The notes below the pieces were generated by a model. The model was not told the DNA's origin and did not search any database. It worked only from the letters and a program-made list of their open reading frames with translations. A stretch of 32,598 bases of DNA, from NCBI GenBank assembly GCA_947586855.1, contig CANPXV010000014.1, positions 1 to 32,598 of the forward strand. The letters are read 5' to 3'. The translations under genes were made by a program, and so were the position numbers. Below, piece by piece: positions 13,432-22,391 of the stretch. The stretch comes from an uncultured Clostridia bacterium. GTDB taxonomy: Bacteria; Bacillota; Clostridia; Christensenellales; CAG-314. Every line of letters starts with the position of its first letter. The first letter of the stretch is position 1.

Positions 13432-16400
13432 TCACATTTTTATCAATTTGTTGTCGGCGATGGACAGCACGTAGCACTGCACGTCGGATATGCCGCAAAT
13501 GCGCTGCACGGCCATTCGGTAGCTATTGAGTTGCGCCCGATAGCGTTGCCGCACTTGGTTTGGGTGGGACGTGTACTTGAAGTCTATCACCGCAGCGCTG
13601 TTGTCGCCCAAGGCCAGCAGGTCGATGACGCCCTGCAACATCACGTTGTCGCTTGGCAGGCTGTCGTCCAGGCACAGCTGATTGTAGGGTGCTTGCAGCA
13701 TAAAGGGTATCTCGTGGTACACTTTCCGCCCGTCCAGCAGCGACAGCAATTGGGCGTTGTGCAGCGTGTCCCAGATCAGTTGCACGTCCAGCCGCTCGGC
13801 AAAGCGAGGTTCCAGCTTGCCGTCCCGTGTCAGTCCCTCGATGCACTGCTTTATCTGCTCAAAATCCGCCCCCATTGGCACATATTGGTACACTTTGTGA
13901 TAGGCGGTGCCCACCTCGTTGCGGTCGCCGTCCTGCGCAAGGGAGGGTTGCGGCGGTGCATCCTCGGCCACATCGATATATTCGCCGTCCAATGCCGAGC
14001 TTACCACCTTGGAGGGCAGCTTGGTCTCGGCCAGGTGGGGGTAGACGTATTGCAGCTTGCGCCTCACTTGCTGCTCGTCCACCGTCTGACGGCACAGCTT
14101 AGCCCCCTCGCCGCTCTGCGCCTCCACAAAATCTATGCCCTCCACGGTCACACCGCAGTTGTTGGGGCCCTGATACTTGTAGTACAGCGCACGCAGTAGC
14201 CAATCGAGGTGGTTTGCGGCCTGCGTGGGCAGCTTGGGCAGCTCTGTTTGCTGGCCGTCCTCTACCGACGCCACCAGATCCAGCGCAAATTTTGCACGGG
14301 TCATCGCCACGTAAAGCAGGCGCATTTCCTCTTCTCTCTGACGGCGGCGGTTTACCAGATCGCACGCAAAGGAGCCGAGCGTCTCGGCCACACGCATGGT
14401 GGACAGGTTGTAGTAGTCCATTGCCGCACCCAGCTGCGTGTTGGCGGATAGGGCCGTTTTGTCAAACTTGAAGCCGCTATCCAGCCCCGCCACAATCACC
14501 ACGGGAAACTCTAACCCTTTGGATGCGTGCATGGTCATCATGCGCACGGCGTCGGGGTTGTTTTGCACGGCGTCGGGCTGCTCTTCCGTCTCGTCCACGT
14601 AGGACAAAAATTTGTCTATGCTTTGCGCATAGCTTGCGCCACGCAAACTGTCCACAAAGGCGTACAGCTTGCCCAGCCTTATGCCGCCGTTGGGCAGTCC
14701 CTGCACGGATAGGGCGTAGCCCGTCCACTCCAACACACGCAGCACCGTCTCGCACACGGGCACCCCGTGCGAATAGAAGCGCAATTTGTCCAAAAACCGC
14801 AAAAAATCCGCCGTTTTTTGGGCGATTTGCCCGTCTGCACCCTGCTCGGCGTAGATGCGCAGCCTTTCAAAAAAGGGTATGCGCCCGTCGGTATCCAGCC
14901 TGATGTACACAAGGTCCTGCTCTGTCAGCCGCCCAAAGGTAAGGCAGGCGCCCACCATGTACACGTCGTTGTAGGGGTTGTCCAGCACACGCAGCAAATT
15001 GATGAGGTCTCGCACCTCCTTGTTGGAGTAACCCTCCACCTTGAAGTTGGCCGCCACGGGTATGTTGTGCGCCACCAGCGTGTTGTAGATGTCGGCGGCA
15101 CGCTCCTTCATGCCCCGCATCAATATCACCACATCGCCGTAGTTGATACGGCGTTTTTCGCCTTTGGCGTCGGTGTAGGTCATGCCGACGTACTCGTTGA
15201 TACGTTGCACGATCAGTTCGCCCTGCTTCACGGCGTCATCCGAGCGTTGTTCGGCGGTGATGTCGTACAGGGTGTCTATCTGCTGCTTGTCCTTTTTCAC
15301 TTTTTTTATCAGGTCCACCCGCACCGACGCCGTTTTGAGCTGCGGCGCAAGGTCGCCCGTCAGTTTGGCGGTGTTTTCGTAGTCCACATTGCCAAATTTT
15401 TCCGTCATCAATCCGCAAAAAACGTTGTTTACAAACTGCAAAATTTGGTTGTTGCTGCGGAAGTTGGCGTTCAGCTCTATCGTTTTGCCCTCGTTTGGGC
15501 AGATAGTGTAGCGGTTGCGCTTGGCCACGAAAATATCCGGCTCGCAGCCTCGAAAGCCGTAGATGGATTGCTTGACGTCCCCCACCATAAACAGGTTGTC
15601 CCCATGCGACAGGCGGGATATGATGGCTTCCTGCACGGGGTTGGTGTCCTGATATTCGTCCACAAATATCATTTTGTAGCGGCGGCGGATGTCGGCGGCG
15701 GTCTCGGGGTCGTCCAGCAGTTTGAGCGTGAGGTGTTCCAGGTCGTTGAAGTCCAGCCCGCCCCGTTGCTTTTTCTCCTGCCAAAACAGCTCGTCAAAGC
15801 GGCGCACCAGCTCCATCAGCTTGTCCACATGCTGCACGGACAGCGCTTGCTCCTGCCAGAGCGTTTGCAGACGCTCGCCTCGGCACAGGTCGCTGTACCG
15901 TTTTACCAGATTTTTCTGCTCCGTTTTCAGCTGTGCAGCGTGAGAGCGCACGCTCTGCTCGAAGTCGGCCACCTCGGCGCCCCGCTTTTTGGGCGGCAGA
16001 GGGTGCGTGTCCAGCGTAAACAAAAAGTCCAATTGCGCTTGCAGGTCGGGTTGGGGTTGGGACAAAATTTCCGCATTGGCGTTGCACACGTCCGCAAAGG
16101 GCAGCTGCAAATCGGCGCTGCGCTGGGCCAGATGCCTCCACCCGTCCGCAAGATATTGCAGCATTTGGCGTATGTCCGCCGAAAGGGCCTGCACAACGGG
16201 GTTGTTGTCGGCCAAATCGACAAAGTTGTGCCGCTTGGCGGCGTACCAACCGTCAAAGTCGTCCAGACACCGCCCAAAGTCGTACAGTCGCAACAGGGTA
16301 TTGCGAAAGTTGTCCTCTCTGCGATGGGTAGAAAAAATCTTGTACACCTGCCTGAACAGGTCGTCCTGCTTGGCAAAGTACTCGGCAAACAGGTCGTTGA

Positions 16401-16803
16401 GGGCGTTTTTGCGCAGGGCGGCCACCGTTACGCTGTCCAATATGGCAAAGGATGGGTCCACGTCCGCCACATAAAAGTAGCTGCGCAGCAGTTCCGCACA
16501 AAAGGAGTGCAGCGTGCAGATGCTTGCCGTATCCAGCTTGTCCAGCTGCTCGGCGATGTGCATATCGTTGTGTATGTCGGACAGCTTGTCGGCCAGACGG
16601 GATTTCATCTCGGCAGCGGCCAGGTTGGTAAAGGTGACGACAACCATCTCGGATAGGTCTGCACCCTCTCGCACCAACGACACAATGCGCTGTATCATGG
16701 TGGCCGTTTTGCCCGTGCCTGCCGAGGCGGATACGAGCATATTTTTGCCCCGAAACTCAATCACCTGCCGTTGCGAGGGGGTTGGCTCAAACTTTGCGCT
16801 CAT
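13432..16803 (-). CDS. addA: ATP-dependent helicase/nuclease subunit A (AddA)
   Basis: This is a 1123-residue UvrD-type helicase with a C-terminal nuclease. With AddB it processes double-strand breaks for RecA loading, the Gram-positive counterpart of RecBCD. Walker A SAGTGKT is at 27-33, followed by TFTNLAAAEMK (motif Ia), helicase motif II VDEYQDTN, VGDVKQSIYGFRG (motif III), MTMHASKGLEFPVV (motif V) and LLYVAMTRAK (motif VI). The nuclease residues are visible near the end: VIDLLALGD, VIDFKYTS and the later YRAQLNSY. Length is a little below Bacillus AddA (1232). Its ATG lies inside addB, a 17-nt overlap, so translation is probably coupled and there is no separate promoter. Confidence 0.95.
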   Translation of the reverse strand: MSAKFEPTPSQRQVIEFRGKNMLVSASAGTGKTATMIQRIVSLVREGADLSEMVVVTFTNLAAAEMKSRLADKLSDIHNDMHIAEQLDKLDTASICTLHSFCAELLRSYFYVADVDPSFAILDSVTVAALRKNALNDLFAEYFAKQDDLFRQVYKIFSTHRREDNFRNTLLRLYDFGRCLDDFDGWYAAKRHNFVDLADNNPVVQALSADIRQMLQYLADGWRHLAQRSADLQLPFADVCNANAEILSQPQPDLQAQLDFLFTLDTHPLPPKKRGAEVADFEQSVRSHAAQLKTEQKNLVKRYSDLCRGERLQTLWQEQALSVQHVDKLMELVRRFDELFWQEKKQRGGLDFNDLEHLTLKLLDDPETAADIRRRYKMIFVDEYQDTNPVQEAIISRLSHGDNLFMVGDVKQSIYGFRGCEPDIFVAKRNRYTICPNEGKTIELNANFRSNNQILQFVNNVFCGLMTEKFGNVDYENTAKLTGDLAPQLKTASVRVDLIKKVKKDKQQIDTLYDITAEQRSDDAVKQGELIVQRINEYVGMTYTDAKGEKRRINYGDVVILMRGMKERAADIYNTLVAHNIPVAANFKVEGYSNKEVRDLINLLRVLDNPYNDVYMVGACLTFGRLTEQDLVYIRLDTDGRIPFFERLRIYAEQGADGQIAQKTADFLRFLDKLRFYSHGVPVCETVLRVLEWTGYALSVQGLPNGGIRLGKLYAFVDSLRGASYAQSIDKFLSYVDETEEQPDAVQNNPDAVRMMTMHASKGLEFPVVIVAGLDSGFKFDKTALSANTQLGAAMDYYNLSTMRVAETLGSFACDLVNRRRQREEEMRLLYVAMTRAKFALDLVASVEDGQQTELPKLPTQAANHLDWLLRALYYKYQGPNNCGVTVEGIDFVEAQSGEGAKLCRQTVDEQQVRRKLQYVYPHLAETKLPSKVVSSALDGEYIDVAEDAPPQPSLAQDGDRNEVGTAYHKVYQYVPMGADFEQIKQCIEGLTRDGKLEPRFAERLDVQLIWDTLHNAQLLSLLDGRKVYHEIPFMLQAPYNQLCLDDSLPSDNVMLQGVIDLLALGDNSAAVIDFKYTSHPNQVRQRYRAQLNSYRMAVQRICGISDVQCYVLSIADNKLIKM

Positions 16804-19800
16804 TTTGCACCGTCCTGTCTATCGTATTTTTGTCCACGCTGTCCGTCACTTTGCGGGCGTTGTGAGTGATTGTGTCTCCGAAGTCGCACACATCTTTGTA
16901 GTCGCACATGTCGCACGCCCCGTTGTAGGGGTTGACGGCGGCGTAGCCCTCTTTCATCAGATTGCCCGCTTGTTTTATCAAGGCAAAGGCGTATTGCAGT
17001 TGATTTTCTATCTGCTCGTCGCTCAGCAATCGGGTGCGGCCGCTTGTCATGTTGAAGGTGCCGTCCTTTTTGAGGGATAGCCCCAGCTTGGCGCTACGTC
17101 CGCTTGACAGACTGCGGTCCAGGTGGGTGGCGATGTCCACGTCCTCCAACGTGCGGCCGTTGTAGACGTAGCCCTCCTCGGCGCCCACGTCGGCAAAGCT
17201 GTCGTGCATGTTGAAGTAGTAAAATCCCGCCGGCCGTTTGCCTGTCAGGTCTTTGACTGCCTTTACGTAGACGGGAAGTTGCAACTTGTGCCCGACGTAC
17301 AGTTCCTTTTCTCCGTAGTGGGCAGCGTTGGCGCCGCTTTTGTAGTCTATCACCACAAACCTATCGCCGAACACGTCCACACGGTCGATTTTGCCCACCA
17401 GATTGAATTGTCCGCCGTCAAATTGCACCGTGACGGGCGCCAATTTGCCATCGCCAAAGGACAGCTCGGTGGCGTAGTTGACAAAGTCGGAGTTTTGCAG
17501 CTGATGTTTTGCCACCTTGCACATGCGCACGCTTTCCGCACGCAGCTGCATCAGTATGCCCGCCATCTTGACGTCGTTTTTCAGCCCGCAGTAGAAGTCG
17601 TCCGCCAGGGCTGCGTCAAAGTGGGCCTGCGCCTTGACTTCCGTCTGCTCGTCCGTCTCCGCAAGGTCCATGTCACGGACGTACGTCTCCAACACGGCGT
17701 GCAAAATGTTGCCCAGATCGCTGGATTGCAGCTCTGCCACCGTGCGGGGCTTGACGTTGAGGCCGTACTGTATGTAAAAGCGGTACGGGCACTTGAAGAA
17801 GTCCGTCAGCTGGCTGACGCTGGTGGCCGAGCCTTTTAGGTACAGCTCCGTGCCTCGGGGCACACGCACCGACCCCTCCCGAAAGACGTCCAGATCGCGC
17901 AGCTCCTTGCCGAAAAGCGTTTGCAATGCGGCAAAAGAGGGCACGTTTACTATCTGATTGTCCTTCAATCTGCGCTCGTTGAGCACCAGCTTGCCCAGCG
18001 CCTGCTTGGCGGTGTAGATGTCCTCGTCCAATTCCGTTGCGGGCACAAGGGGCGCACCGCAGCGGGTAAACAGCCGTCCAAGCTCCTTCACAAAGGGGGA
18101 CGCCGCCAGCGAATCGGCCCCGTCCGCCAGCGCATAGGATACATACAGCTTGTCCGTCGGCTCCATCAGCAGCTGAAACAGGCTAAAACGCTCTCGGCGG
18201 TTTTCCGTTGCGATGAGGGGCTCGACGTTGACGCCCCCTGCGCACAGCTCTCGGATGTTGCTGTCGCTGAGCAGCTTGGTGTCGCTTTTGACAATGGGCA
18301 TAGCCCCCTGATTGGCGCCCAACAACGCCAAAAATTTGACGTCGTGCTTGCGGGCCTTGGCCATGTTGGCAAAGATGACGCAGTCGCCGAATACGGGTAT
18401 GACGGATATTTTGACGGAAGAAAGCCCCGTTTGCAACAGGCGGATAAATTCGTCCGTTTTGACGGTGCGCTGTCCCATCACTCGCTCTGCTTGCAGCAGC
18501 ACGCTCTCAAATTTTTGCGGGGCCTGCTCGCTGACCTTGCTCTCCGCAGCAAAGCCCTCCTGCGCTTGACGTTTGGCCAGCTTGTCGCAGCGGTTGGGCA
18601 AGTTGGCCAACTCCAACAGCCGACGCACAAAATCCACATATTGCTGCACAGTTGCACAGTTAGGCGCTTTAAGGGTACAATATAGGCGGTTAAACCGCTC
18701 TCTGAATGAGTTTGCCCTGTCAAAGTAGGGTTCGGTCAGTCCCAGATCGAACCTGTCGTATCGGTAGGAGACGTTGTATTTGAGGCAGTGATTTTCAAAC
18801 AAAAACACGTCGTTTTCTGCCTGTCCGTCCCCGTCCAAGTCGCCGCAAAACAGGTAGTTCTTCACAAAGGGCAGCACGCTGCTCAGCTTGCCGTTGTTGC
18901 GGCAAAGGGTCAGGTAGTCCAGCACAAATCGGGCGTAGGGGTGCTCGGACAGGGTGTACTGCCTGTCGCAAAAGTAGGGTATATCAAATTGGTCGAAAAT
19001 GGTGGATATGGCATTGACGTACTTGTTGATGTCGCTTGTCACAACGTACACGTCTCCAAACCGCCTGCCGCCCCGCACATATTGCCGGATTTTGCACGCA
19101 AGGGCGTACACTTCGTCGGCACGGCTTGCCCCCTCAAATATCTCGGCAAAGTTGCCCGACTCCACAGGGGCTGTCTCGTTGTAGCGATACAGCCCGTCGC
19201 CTATCTGACGGGCAAAGGGCGTGCGGTAGCGTTCTCCCTGCAAAATGTTGGGCTGTATGCCGTTGCGGCGGCACAGCGCCAGCACCCCGTTGCAGATGTC
19301 GTTGAGGTACAGCCTGCCGTCCGCACGTTTGTCGCTTGCGCAGCATGCAACGGTCACGCCGAGGCTTTTCAGCATAAGCTGCTCCACCAGATTTAGCTCC
19401 TGCACGGAAAAATTGTCGAAGTCGTACAGGTAAAAATAGCTTTTTGCGGCAAAGTCGGTGTCGGATATTGCTTGGCAAAGCAGTTCCAGCTTGTCCGCCG
19501 AGTCGATAAAGCGGTCGGCGGTGTAGTCCAGATAGGCCGAGTACAGCAAGGCAATATCGTGCGCCTTGGCGCTTACGCTTTTGGGCAGGTTGCGGTTTAG
19601 CATTTGCGGCGATATGCGGCAGTACTTCATCATGCTGATGGTATCGTAGATGTTTTCCACAAAGCCGGGGGTGTCCACGCCCTTGGTAAAGCACGTCATG
19701 CTGCTTTTGTTGTCGGCAATGATGCCGCTCAGCGCCATGATGCCCGCCTGTTTGGACAGATAGTCGTATTTAGGCAGCACGTCGGCGGCCAACCTGCGAA

Positions 19801-19990
19801 AAGTCTTTACCTGCACATTGAAGCTGCCACCCAACTTTTTGAGTAGCGCACGCTCGGCTTCCAGTGAGGCTCGGTCGGGCACGATAACGGTGTGCGTCAC
19901 GTCCAGACGGGCCTTGTCCACACGGGACAGCACATCCATCACGTAATCGGCGGCGTCCGCCATGGTTTTTGTTTTGTAGATAGTGATCAT
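16787..19990 (-). CDS. addB: ATP-dependent nuclease subunit B (AddB/RexB-like)
   Basis: This is a 1067-residue partner of AddA. The nuclease domain near the C-terminus has GKIDRVDVFGDRFVVIDYKSG and LQLPVYVKAV. The cysteines of the iron-sulfur cluster are visible as FKCPYRFYIQYGL upstream and CDMCDYKDVC near the end. The N-terminus (MITIYKTKTMADAADYV, then HTVIVPDRASLEAERALL) lacks the GxxxxGKT Walker A seen in Bacillus AddB; streptococcal RexB lacks it too. The start at 19990 is set by this N-terminus. An in-frame ATG at 20107 would run through the promoter. There is no SD: the TACAAT box ends 6 nt before the ATG, so a leaderless mRNA is predicted. addA overlaps its last 17 nt. Confidence 0.92.
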   Translation of the reverse strand: MITIYKTKTMADAADYVMDVLSRVDKARLDVTHTVIVPDRASLEAERALLKKLGGSFNVQVKTFRRLAADVLPKYDYLSKQAGIMALSGIIADNKSSMTCFTKGVDTPGFVENIYDTISMMKYCRISPQMLNRNLPKSVSAKAHDIALLYSAYLDYTADRFIDSADKLELLCQAISDTDFAAKSYFYLYDFDNFSVQELNLVEQLMLKSLGVTVACCASDKRADGRLYLNDICNGVLALCRRNGIQPNILQGERYRTPFARQIGDGLYRYNETAPVESGNFAEIFEGASRADEVYALACKIRQYVRGGRRFGDVYVVTSDINKYVNAISTIFDQFDIPYFCDRQYTLSEHPYARFVLDYLTLCRNNGKLSSVLPFVKNYLFCGDLDGDGQAENDVFLFENHCLKYNVSYRYDRFDLGLTEPYFDRANSFRERFNRLYCTLKAPNCATVQQYVDFVRRLLELANLPNRCDKLAKRQAQEGFAAESKVSEQAPQKFESVLLQAERVMGQRTVKTDEFIRLLQTGLSSVKISVIPVFGDCVIFANMAKARKHDVKFLALLGANQGAMPIVKSDTKLLSDSNIRELCAGGVNVEPLIATENRRERFSLFQLLMEPTDKLYVSYALADGADSLAASPFVKELGRLFTRCGAPLVPATELDEDIYTAKQALGKLVLNERRLKDNQIVNVPSFAALQTLFGKELRDLDVFREGSVRVPRGTELYLKGSATSVSQLTDFFKCPYRFYIQYGLNVKPRTVAELQSSDLGNILHAVLETYVRDMDLAETDEQTEVKAQAHFDAALADDFYCGLKNDVKMAGILMQLRAESVRMCKVAKHQLQNSDFVNYATELSFGDGKLAPVTVQFDGGQFNLVGKIDRVDVFGDRFVVIDYKSGANAAHYGEKELYVGHKLQLPVYVKAVKDLTGKRPAGFYYFNMHDSFADVGAEEGYVYNGRTLEDVDIATHLDRSLSSGRSAKLGLSLKKDGTFNMTSGRTRLLSDEQIENQLQYAFALIKQAGNLMKEGYAAVNPYNGACDMCDYKDVCDFGDTITHNARKVTDSVDKNTIDRTVQNERKV

Positions 19991-19996
19991 GGTAGT

Positions 19997-20025
19997 ATTG
20001 TAACATCTTTTGACAAAATTGACAA
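19997..20025 (-). promoter_or_regulatory. addB-addA promoter predicted to give a leaderless mRNA
   Basis: On the minus strand TTGTCA (20025-20020) and TACAAT (20002-19997) are 17 nt apart, with TGT before the -10. Exactly 6 nt (ACTACC) separate the -10 box from the ATG at 19990, and no purine-rich SD is present. Confidence 0.75.
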
Positions 20026-20115
20026 CACCCGCACAGTCGCAAACGGCCCCGAAACGGTACAAATTTGACGCAAATGGCGTCGCCGTGCAAATTTGCGGCA
20101 GGTGCAAATAACAGT

Positions 20116-20144
20116 TTGCAAAAAATACGGATATATGGTATAAT
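20116..20144 (+). promoter_or_regulatory. Promoter of the lipoprotein gene
   Basis: TTGCAA (20116-20121) and TATAAT (20139-20144) are separated by 17 nt, with TGG before the -10. The leader is about 63 nt. Confidence 0.85.
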
Positions 20145-20168
20145 ACTTTTTACTATATCTGTATGGTA

Positions 20169-20200
20169 AATGGTCGGCGCAGCCGCTGCGCTTCGCCATT
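20169..20200 (+). other. 5' leader stem-loop before the lipoprotein
   Basis: AATGG pairs with CCATT, and inside it GCGCAG (20177-20182) pairs with CTGCGC (20186-20191) around a 3-nt loop. The structure ends 3 nt before the ATGGAG ribosome binding region, so it could insulate or modulate translation, or stabilise the mRNA 5' end. Confidence 0.45.
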
Positions 20201-20213
20201 AGATGGAGCTACT

Positions 20214-21416
20214 ATGAAAAAGATCGCATTGCTACTTTTGATGATATTTGTATGCGTTGCGGCGCTTGCCGCCTGCAACAGCACCCCCGCCACCAAGCGA
20301 GACGTGCGCTGGATCGAGGGCGAAAGCCACACCTTCAAGGTGTCCCTTGCCGACTTTGCCTTCTATCCTCCCGACGACACCACCCCGCTTAGCGAGCGTA
20401 CCGTGTTCAAAACGTACACAAGCGGCGCCTATGTCAACTCCGAGGGCACGTCTATCCGGTTCGGCAAGGATATCGGCATCTCCAACGAAGTGTTTTCCTC
20501 TCTGGACGAGATCCGTCCCAGAGCGGTGGACGGCACCTATCGTATGGACCTGGCTAAGACCCAATCGGAGCGCATGACGCTGACAACCGAGCAAACGCTG
20601 TACGTGCAGTACAACAAGATCAGCAAATCGCAAAGCGGCGACGACATCGACCTGACGCAATCGGCCAATTGGGGCGAGCTTGCCAAGCTGATCCCCGCCG
20701 CCGACGAAATTGCCGCCAACGCACCATCGTTGCAACCTTCCGACGACAGCGTGGTGCTCAAATCCGTCATCAAAAACAGCGTCACCTTTGCCGACCAGGC
20801 CATGACGCCGTATAACTCCTCTACCGAGTCCAACGGCTTCTACATCGGCGTGTCCGAGCAAAGCCCCAGCCGCTACAAGGTGCAAACCACCTACGATTTC
20901 AGCGAAAAACGTCCCACCGCCACCGTGCAGGTGGACGAAAACGAGCCCGTCACCTACACAATGGGCAAAAACGCACAATTTTTTGACTACAATCAGCTGC
21001 TGCTGTATATCAGAAGCTTCAACAAAAGCTCATCGGACTTTCAGGATGTGCCAAGCGTGCAGCTGTTCAACCCCCTCTCGGGCGAGTTGGTAAGCGCATC
21101 TTTCGGCTTTTTGTACTCGCAGCCCATGGTGCTGACGGATAACAACAGAGCCACCCCCGAGCTGTATGCCAACGTCAATCTGGTGTCCGTTGCGCTGGGC
21201 GGCATGGCCTATATGGTGCAGGAGAACGTCCCCGATACTGCCAAGCTTAACGGCAAACTTGTGGATATCGTGCCCGGCGAGGTGGACGCAAACGGCGCCG
21301 ACAAGTGCAGATATACCACCGTGCGCTTCCGTGTGGGCTACCTCTCCTACGAGTTGGCAAGCTACTCCGACGAGCTGTGGTCCGCCTTGGAGTACAACAA
21401 CGCCAAACCGCAATAA
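20214..21416 (+). CDS. Putative lipoprotein of unknown function
   Basis: This is a 400-residue secreted protein with a clear lipoprotein signal: KK at the N-terminus, a hydrophobic core LLLLMIFVCVAAL, and lipobox LAAC with Cys21. The mature protein should be anchored to the outer face of the membrane. The rest is rich in Thr, Ser, Asp and alternating hydrophobic residues, suggesting beta structure, with no catalytic motif I can name. The start at 20214 is set by the signal peptide and a GGAG sequence 6 nt upstream. It has its own consensus promoter and terminator and is monocistronic, divergent from addB. Confidence 0.75.
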   Translation: MKKIALLLLMIFVCVAALAACNSTPATKRDVRWIEGESHTFKVSLADFAFYPPDDTTPLSERTVFKTYTSGAYVNSEGTSIRFGKDIGISNEVFSSLDEIRPRAVDGTYRMDLAKTQSERMTLTTEQTLYVQYNKISKSQSGDDIDLTQSANWGELAKLIPAADEIAANAPSLQPSDDSVVLKSVIKNSVTFADQAMTPYNSSTESNGFYIGVSEQSPSRYKVQTTYDFSEKRPTATVQVDENEPVTYTMGKNAQFFDYNQLLLYIRSFNKSSSDFQDVPSVQLFNPLSGELVSASFGFLYSQPMVLTDNNRATPELYANVNLVSVALGGMAYMVQENVPDTAKLNGKLVDIVPGEVDANGADKCRYTTVRFRVGYLSYELASYSDELWSALEYNNAKPQ

Positions 21417-21430
21417 TTTATCCGGCCAAA

Positions 21431-21464
21431 CGCACCTCGCCGCACCTCGCCGGTGGGGCAAGTC
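21431..21464 (+). repeat. GC-rich palindromic intergenic repeat, copy 4
   Basis: CGCACCTCGC is followed by the palindromic unit and AAGTCGGAAAA. It begins 14 nt after the lipoprotein stop in sense orientation, about 90 nt before the terminator. The 306-bp gap to dut holds only this repeat, two terminators and a shared 17-mer. Confidence 0.85.
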
Positions 21465-21554
21465 GGAAAAGGTTACTGCCTAAAATAATGTGCCGCATTG
21501 GTGGAGCTTAGTCACAACTCTTGCCATCGTATCAAATTTTTGAGAAAAAAAATC

Positions 21555-21587
21555 AAGTCAACTTCTCTGCGAGGTTGACTTTTTTTG
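21555..21587 (+). terminator. Terminator of the lipoprotein gene
   Basis: AAGTCAAC (21555-21562) pairs with GTTGACTT (21574-21581) around an 11-nt loop, followed by a run of T. An A-run also precedes it, so it may work in both directions. Confidence 0.8.
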
Positions 21588-21601
21588 TGTCTGTTTCCAA
21601 C

Positions 21602-21641
21602 AAAAAAAAACGCCTTTCTGCGTTTGTTGAGAAAGGGCGTT
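21602..21641 (-). terminator. Terminator of dut
   Basis: On the minus strand AACGCCCTTTCT pairs with AGAAAGGCGTT (one bulged base) around a 10-nt loop and runs into about nine T residues. It faces the lipoprotein terminator, so the two convergent genes end back to back. Confidence 0.85.
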
Positions 21642-21692
21642 GGTCGCACAAGCGGCAATGTGAAAAATTGTCAATTTTTAGCTCAAATTGAT

Positions 21693-21709
21693 ATATGGGG
21701 TGGCAAAAC
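21693..21709 (-). repeat. 17-nt sequence shared by the 3' regions of dut and recF
   Basis: ATATGGGGTGGCAAAAC (plus-strand reading) is identical at 24966-24982. In both places it lies just downstream (11-13 nt) of a minus-strand stop codon. Confidence 0.6.
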
Positions 21710-21722
21710 GGGCGGTGGGGTG

Positions 21723-22202
21723 TTATTTTTTGGGCGTGGTGGAGCCAAGTCCGCCGTTGCGGGGGGCGGTGGCGTCGTCGTCCTCTGTCAGCAAGTACCG
21801 CACAAAAATGCCCTGCGCAAAAGCCACACCCGCATCCAGGTGCAGCGGACGGTCGCTTTCGTTGGTCATGCGCACAAAGATGTGCCCTTCGTTGTCGCTG
21901 TCGCAGTAGTCGGCGTCGATGACGCCCACCGTGTTGTTGAGGCGCAGACGATATTTGAATCCCAGCCCACTGCGGGGAAAAATCATCAGCACGCAGTCGT
22001 CGGGCATCAGCGCACGCACGCCCGTGGCCACGGTGACGGTCTGTTGGGGCGCAATATCCAGCGCCGTCGGGGCAAAAAAGTCGTAGCCGGCGCTTTTTGC
22101 GGTGGCCCGACGAGGCAGCGCAATGCTGTCGTAGACGTTCTTGTCGCCGTAGGGGGCGTATTGGCGGAAGGAAACCTTTTCAAATTTGGCAAAAGCTCTC
22201 AT
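21723..22202 (-). CDS. dut: dUTP diphosphatase (trimeric dUTPase, Dut)
   Basis: This is a 159-residue dUTPase that converts dUTP to dUMP and pyrophosphate, keeping uracil out of DNA and supplying dTMP synthesis. All five family motifs are visible: AGYDFFAPTA (38-47), PRSGLGFK (77-84), GVIDADY (93-99), AFAQGIFVRYL (127-137) and RNGGLGST (148-155). Motif 4 as AQGIF is the version I associate with clostridial enzymes. The start at 22202 has AAGGAG 8 nt upstream. An in-frame ATG at 22253 would lie inside the promoter. It is monocistronic, with its own promoter and terminator. Confidence 0.94.
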   Translation of the reverse strand: MRAFAKFEKVSFRQYAPYGDKNVYDSIALPRRATAKSAGYDFFAPTALDIAPQQTVTVATGVRALMPDDCVLMIFPRSGLGFKYRLRLNNTVGVIDADYCDSDNEGHIFVRMTNESDRPLHLDAGVAFAQGIFVRYLLTEDDDATAPRNGGLGSTTPKK

Positions 22203-22224
22203 GTAGTGTGCTCCTTGTGAGATC

Positions 22225-22253
22225 ATTGTAGCACACAATGCAAATTTTCTCAA
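22225..22253 (-). promoter_or_regulatory. Promoter of dut
   Basis: On the minus strand TTGAGA and TACAAT are separated by 17 nt, with TGC before the -10. The leader of about 16 nt carries the AAGGAG ribosome binding site, in contrast to recF, whose GTGCTACAAT box is the same but abuts the start codon. Confidence 0.8.
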
Positions 22254-22336
22254 CGATTGGGCGCAATTTTGCCGCTTTTTGATGTTTTGTGCCCGATGAT
22301 ACCGCCTTTTTGCAGCGTTTTTGTCCTTTTGTAATG

Positions 22337-22365
22337 TTTACATCGCAAAAATTTTGTGCTAAAAT
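22337..22365 (+). promoter_or_regulatory. Promoter of the GH2-tadA operon
   Basis: TTTACA (22337-22342) and TAAAAT (22360-22365) are separated by 17 nt, with TGC before the -10. The leader is about 20 nt with AAAGGAG. Confidence 0.75.
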
Positions 22366-22391
22366 AGGCGTATACAAAGGAGAGTGTCGCA

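Noticed and set aside
10291..20025. SOS (LexA) boxes for uvrC and addAB
   Set aside because: No GAAC-N4-GTTC or close variant was seen at either promoter.
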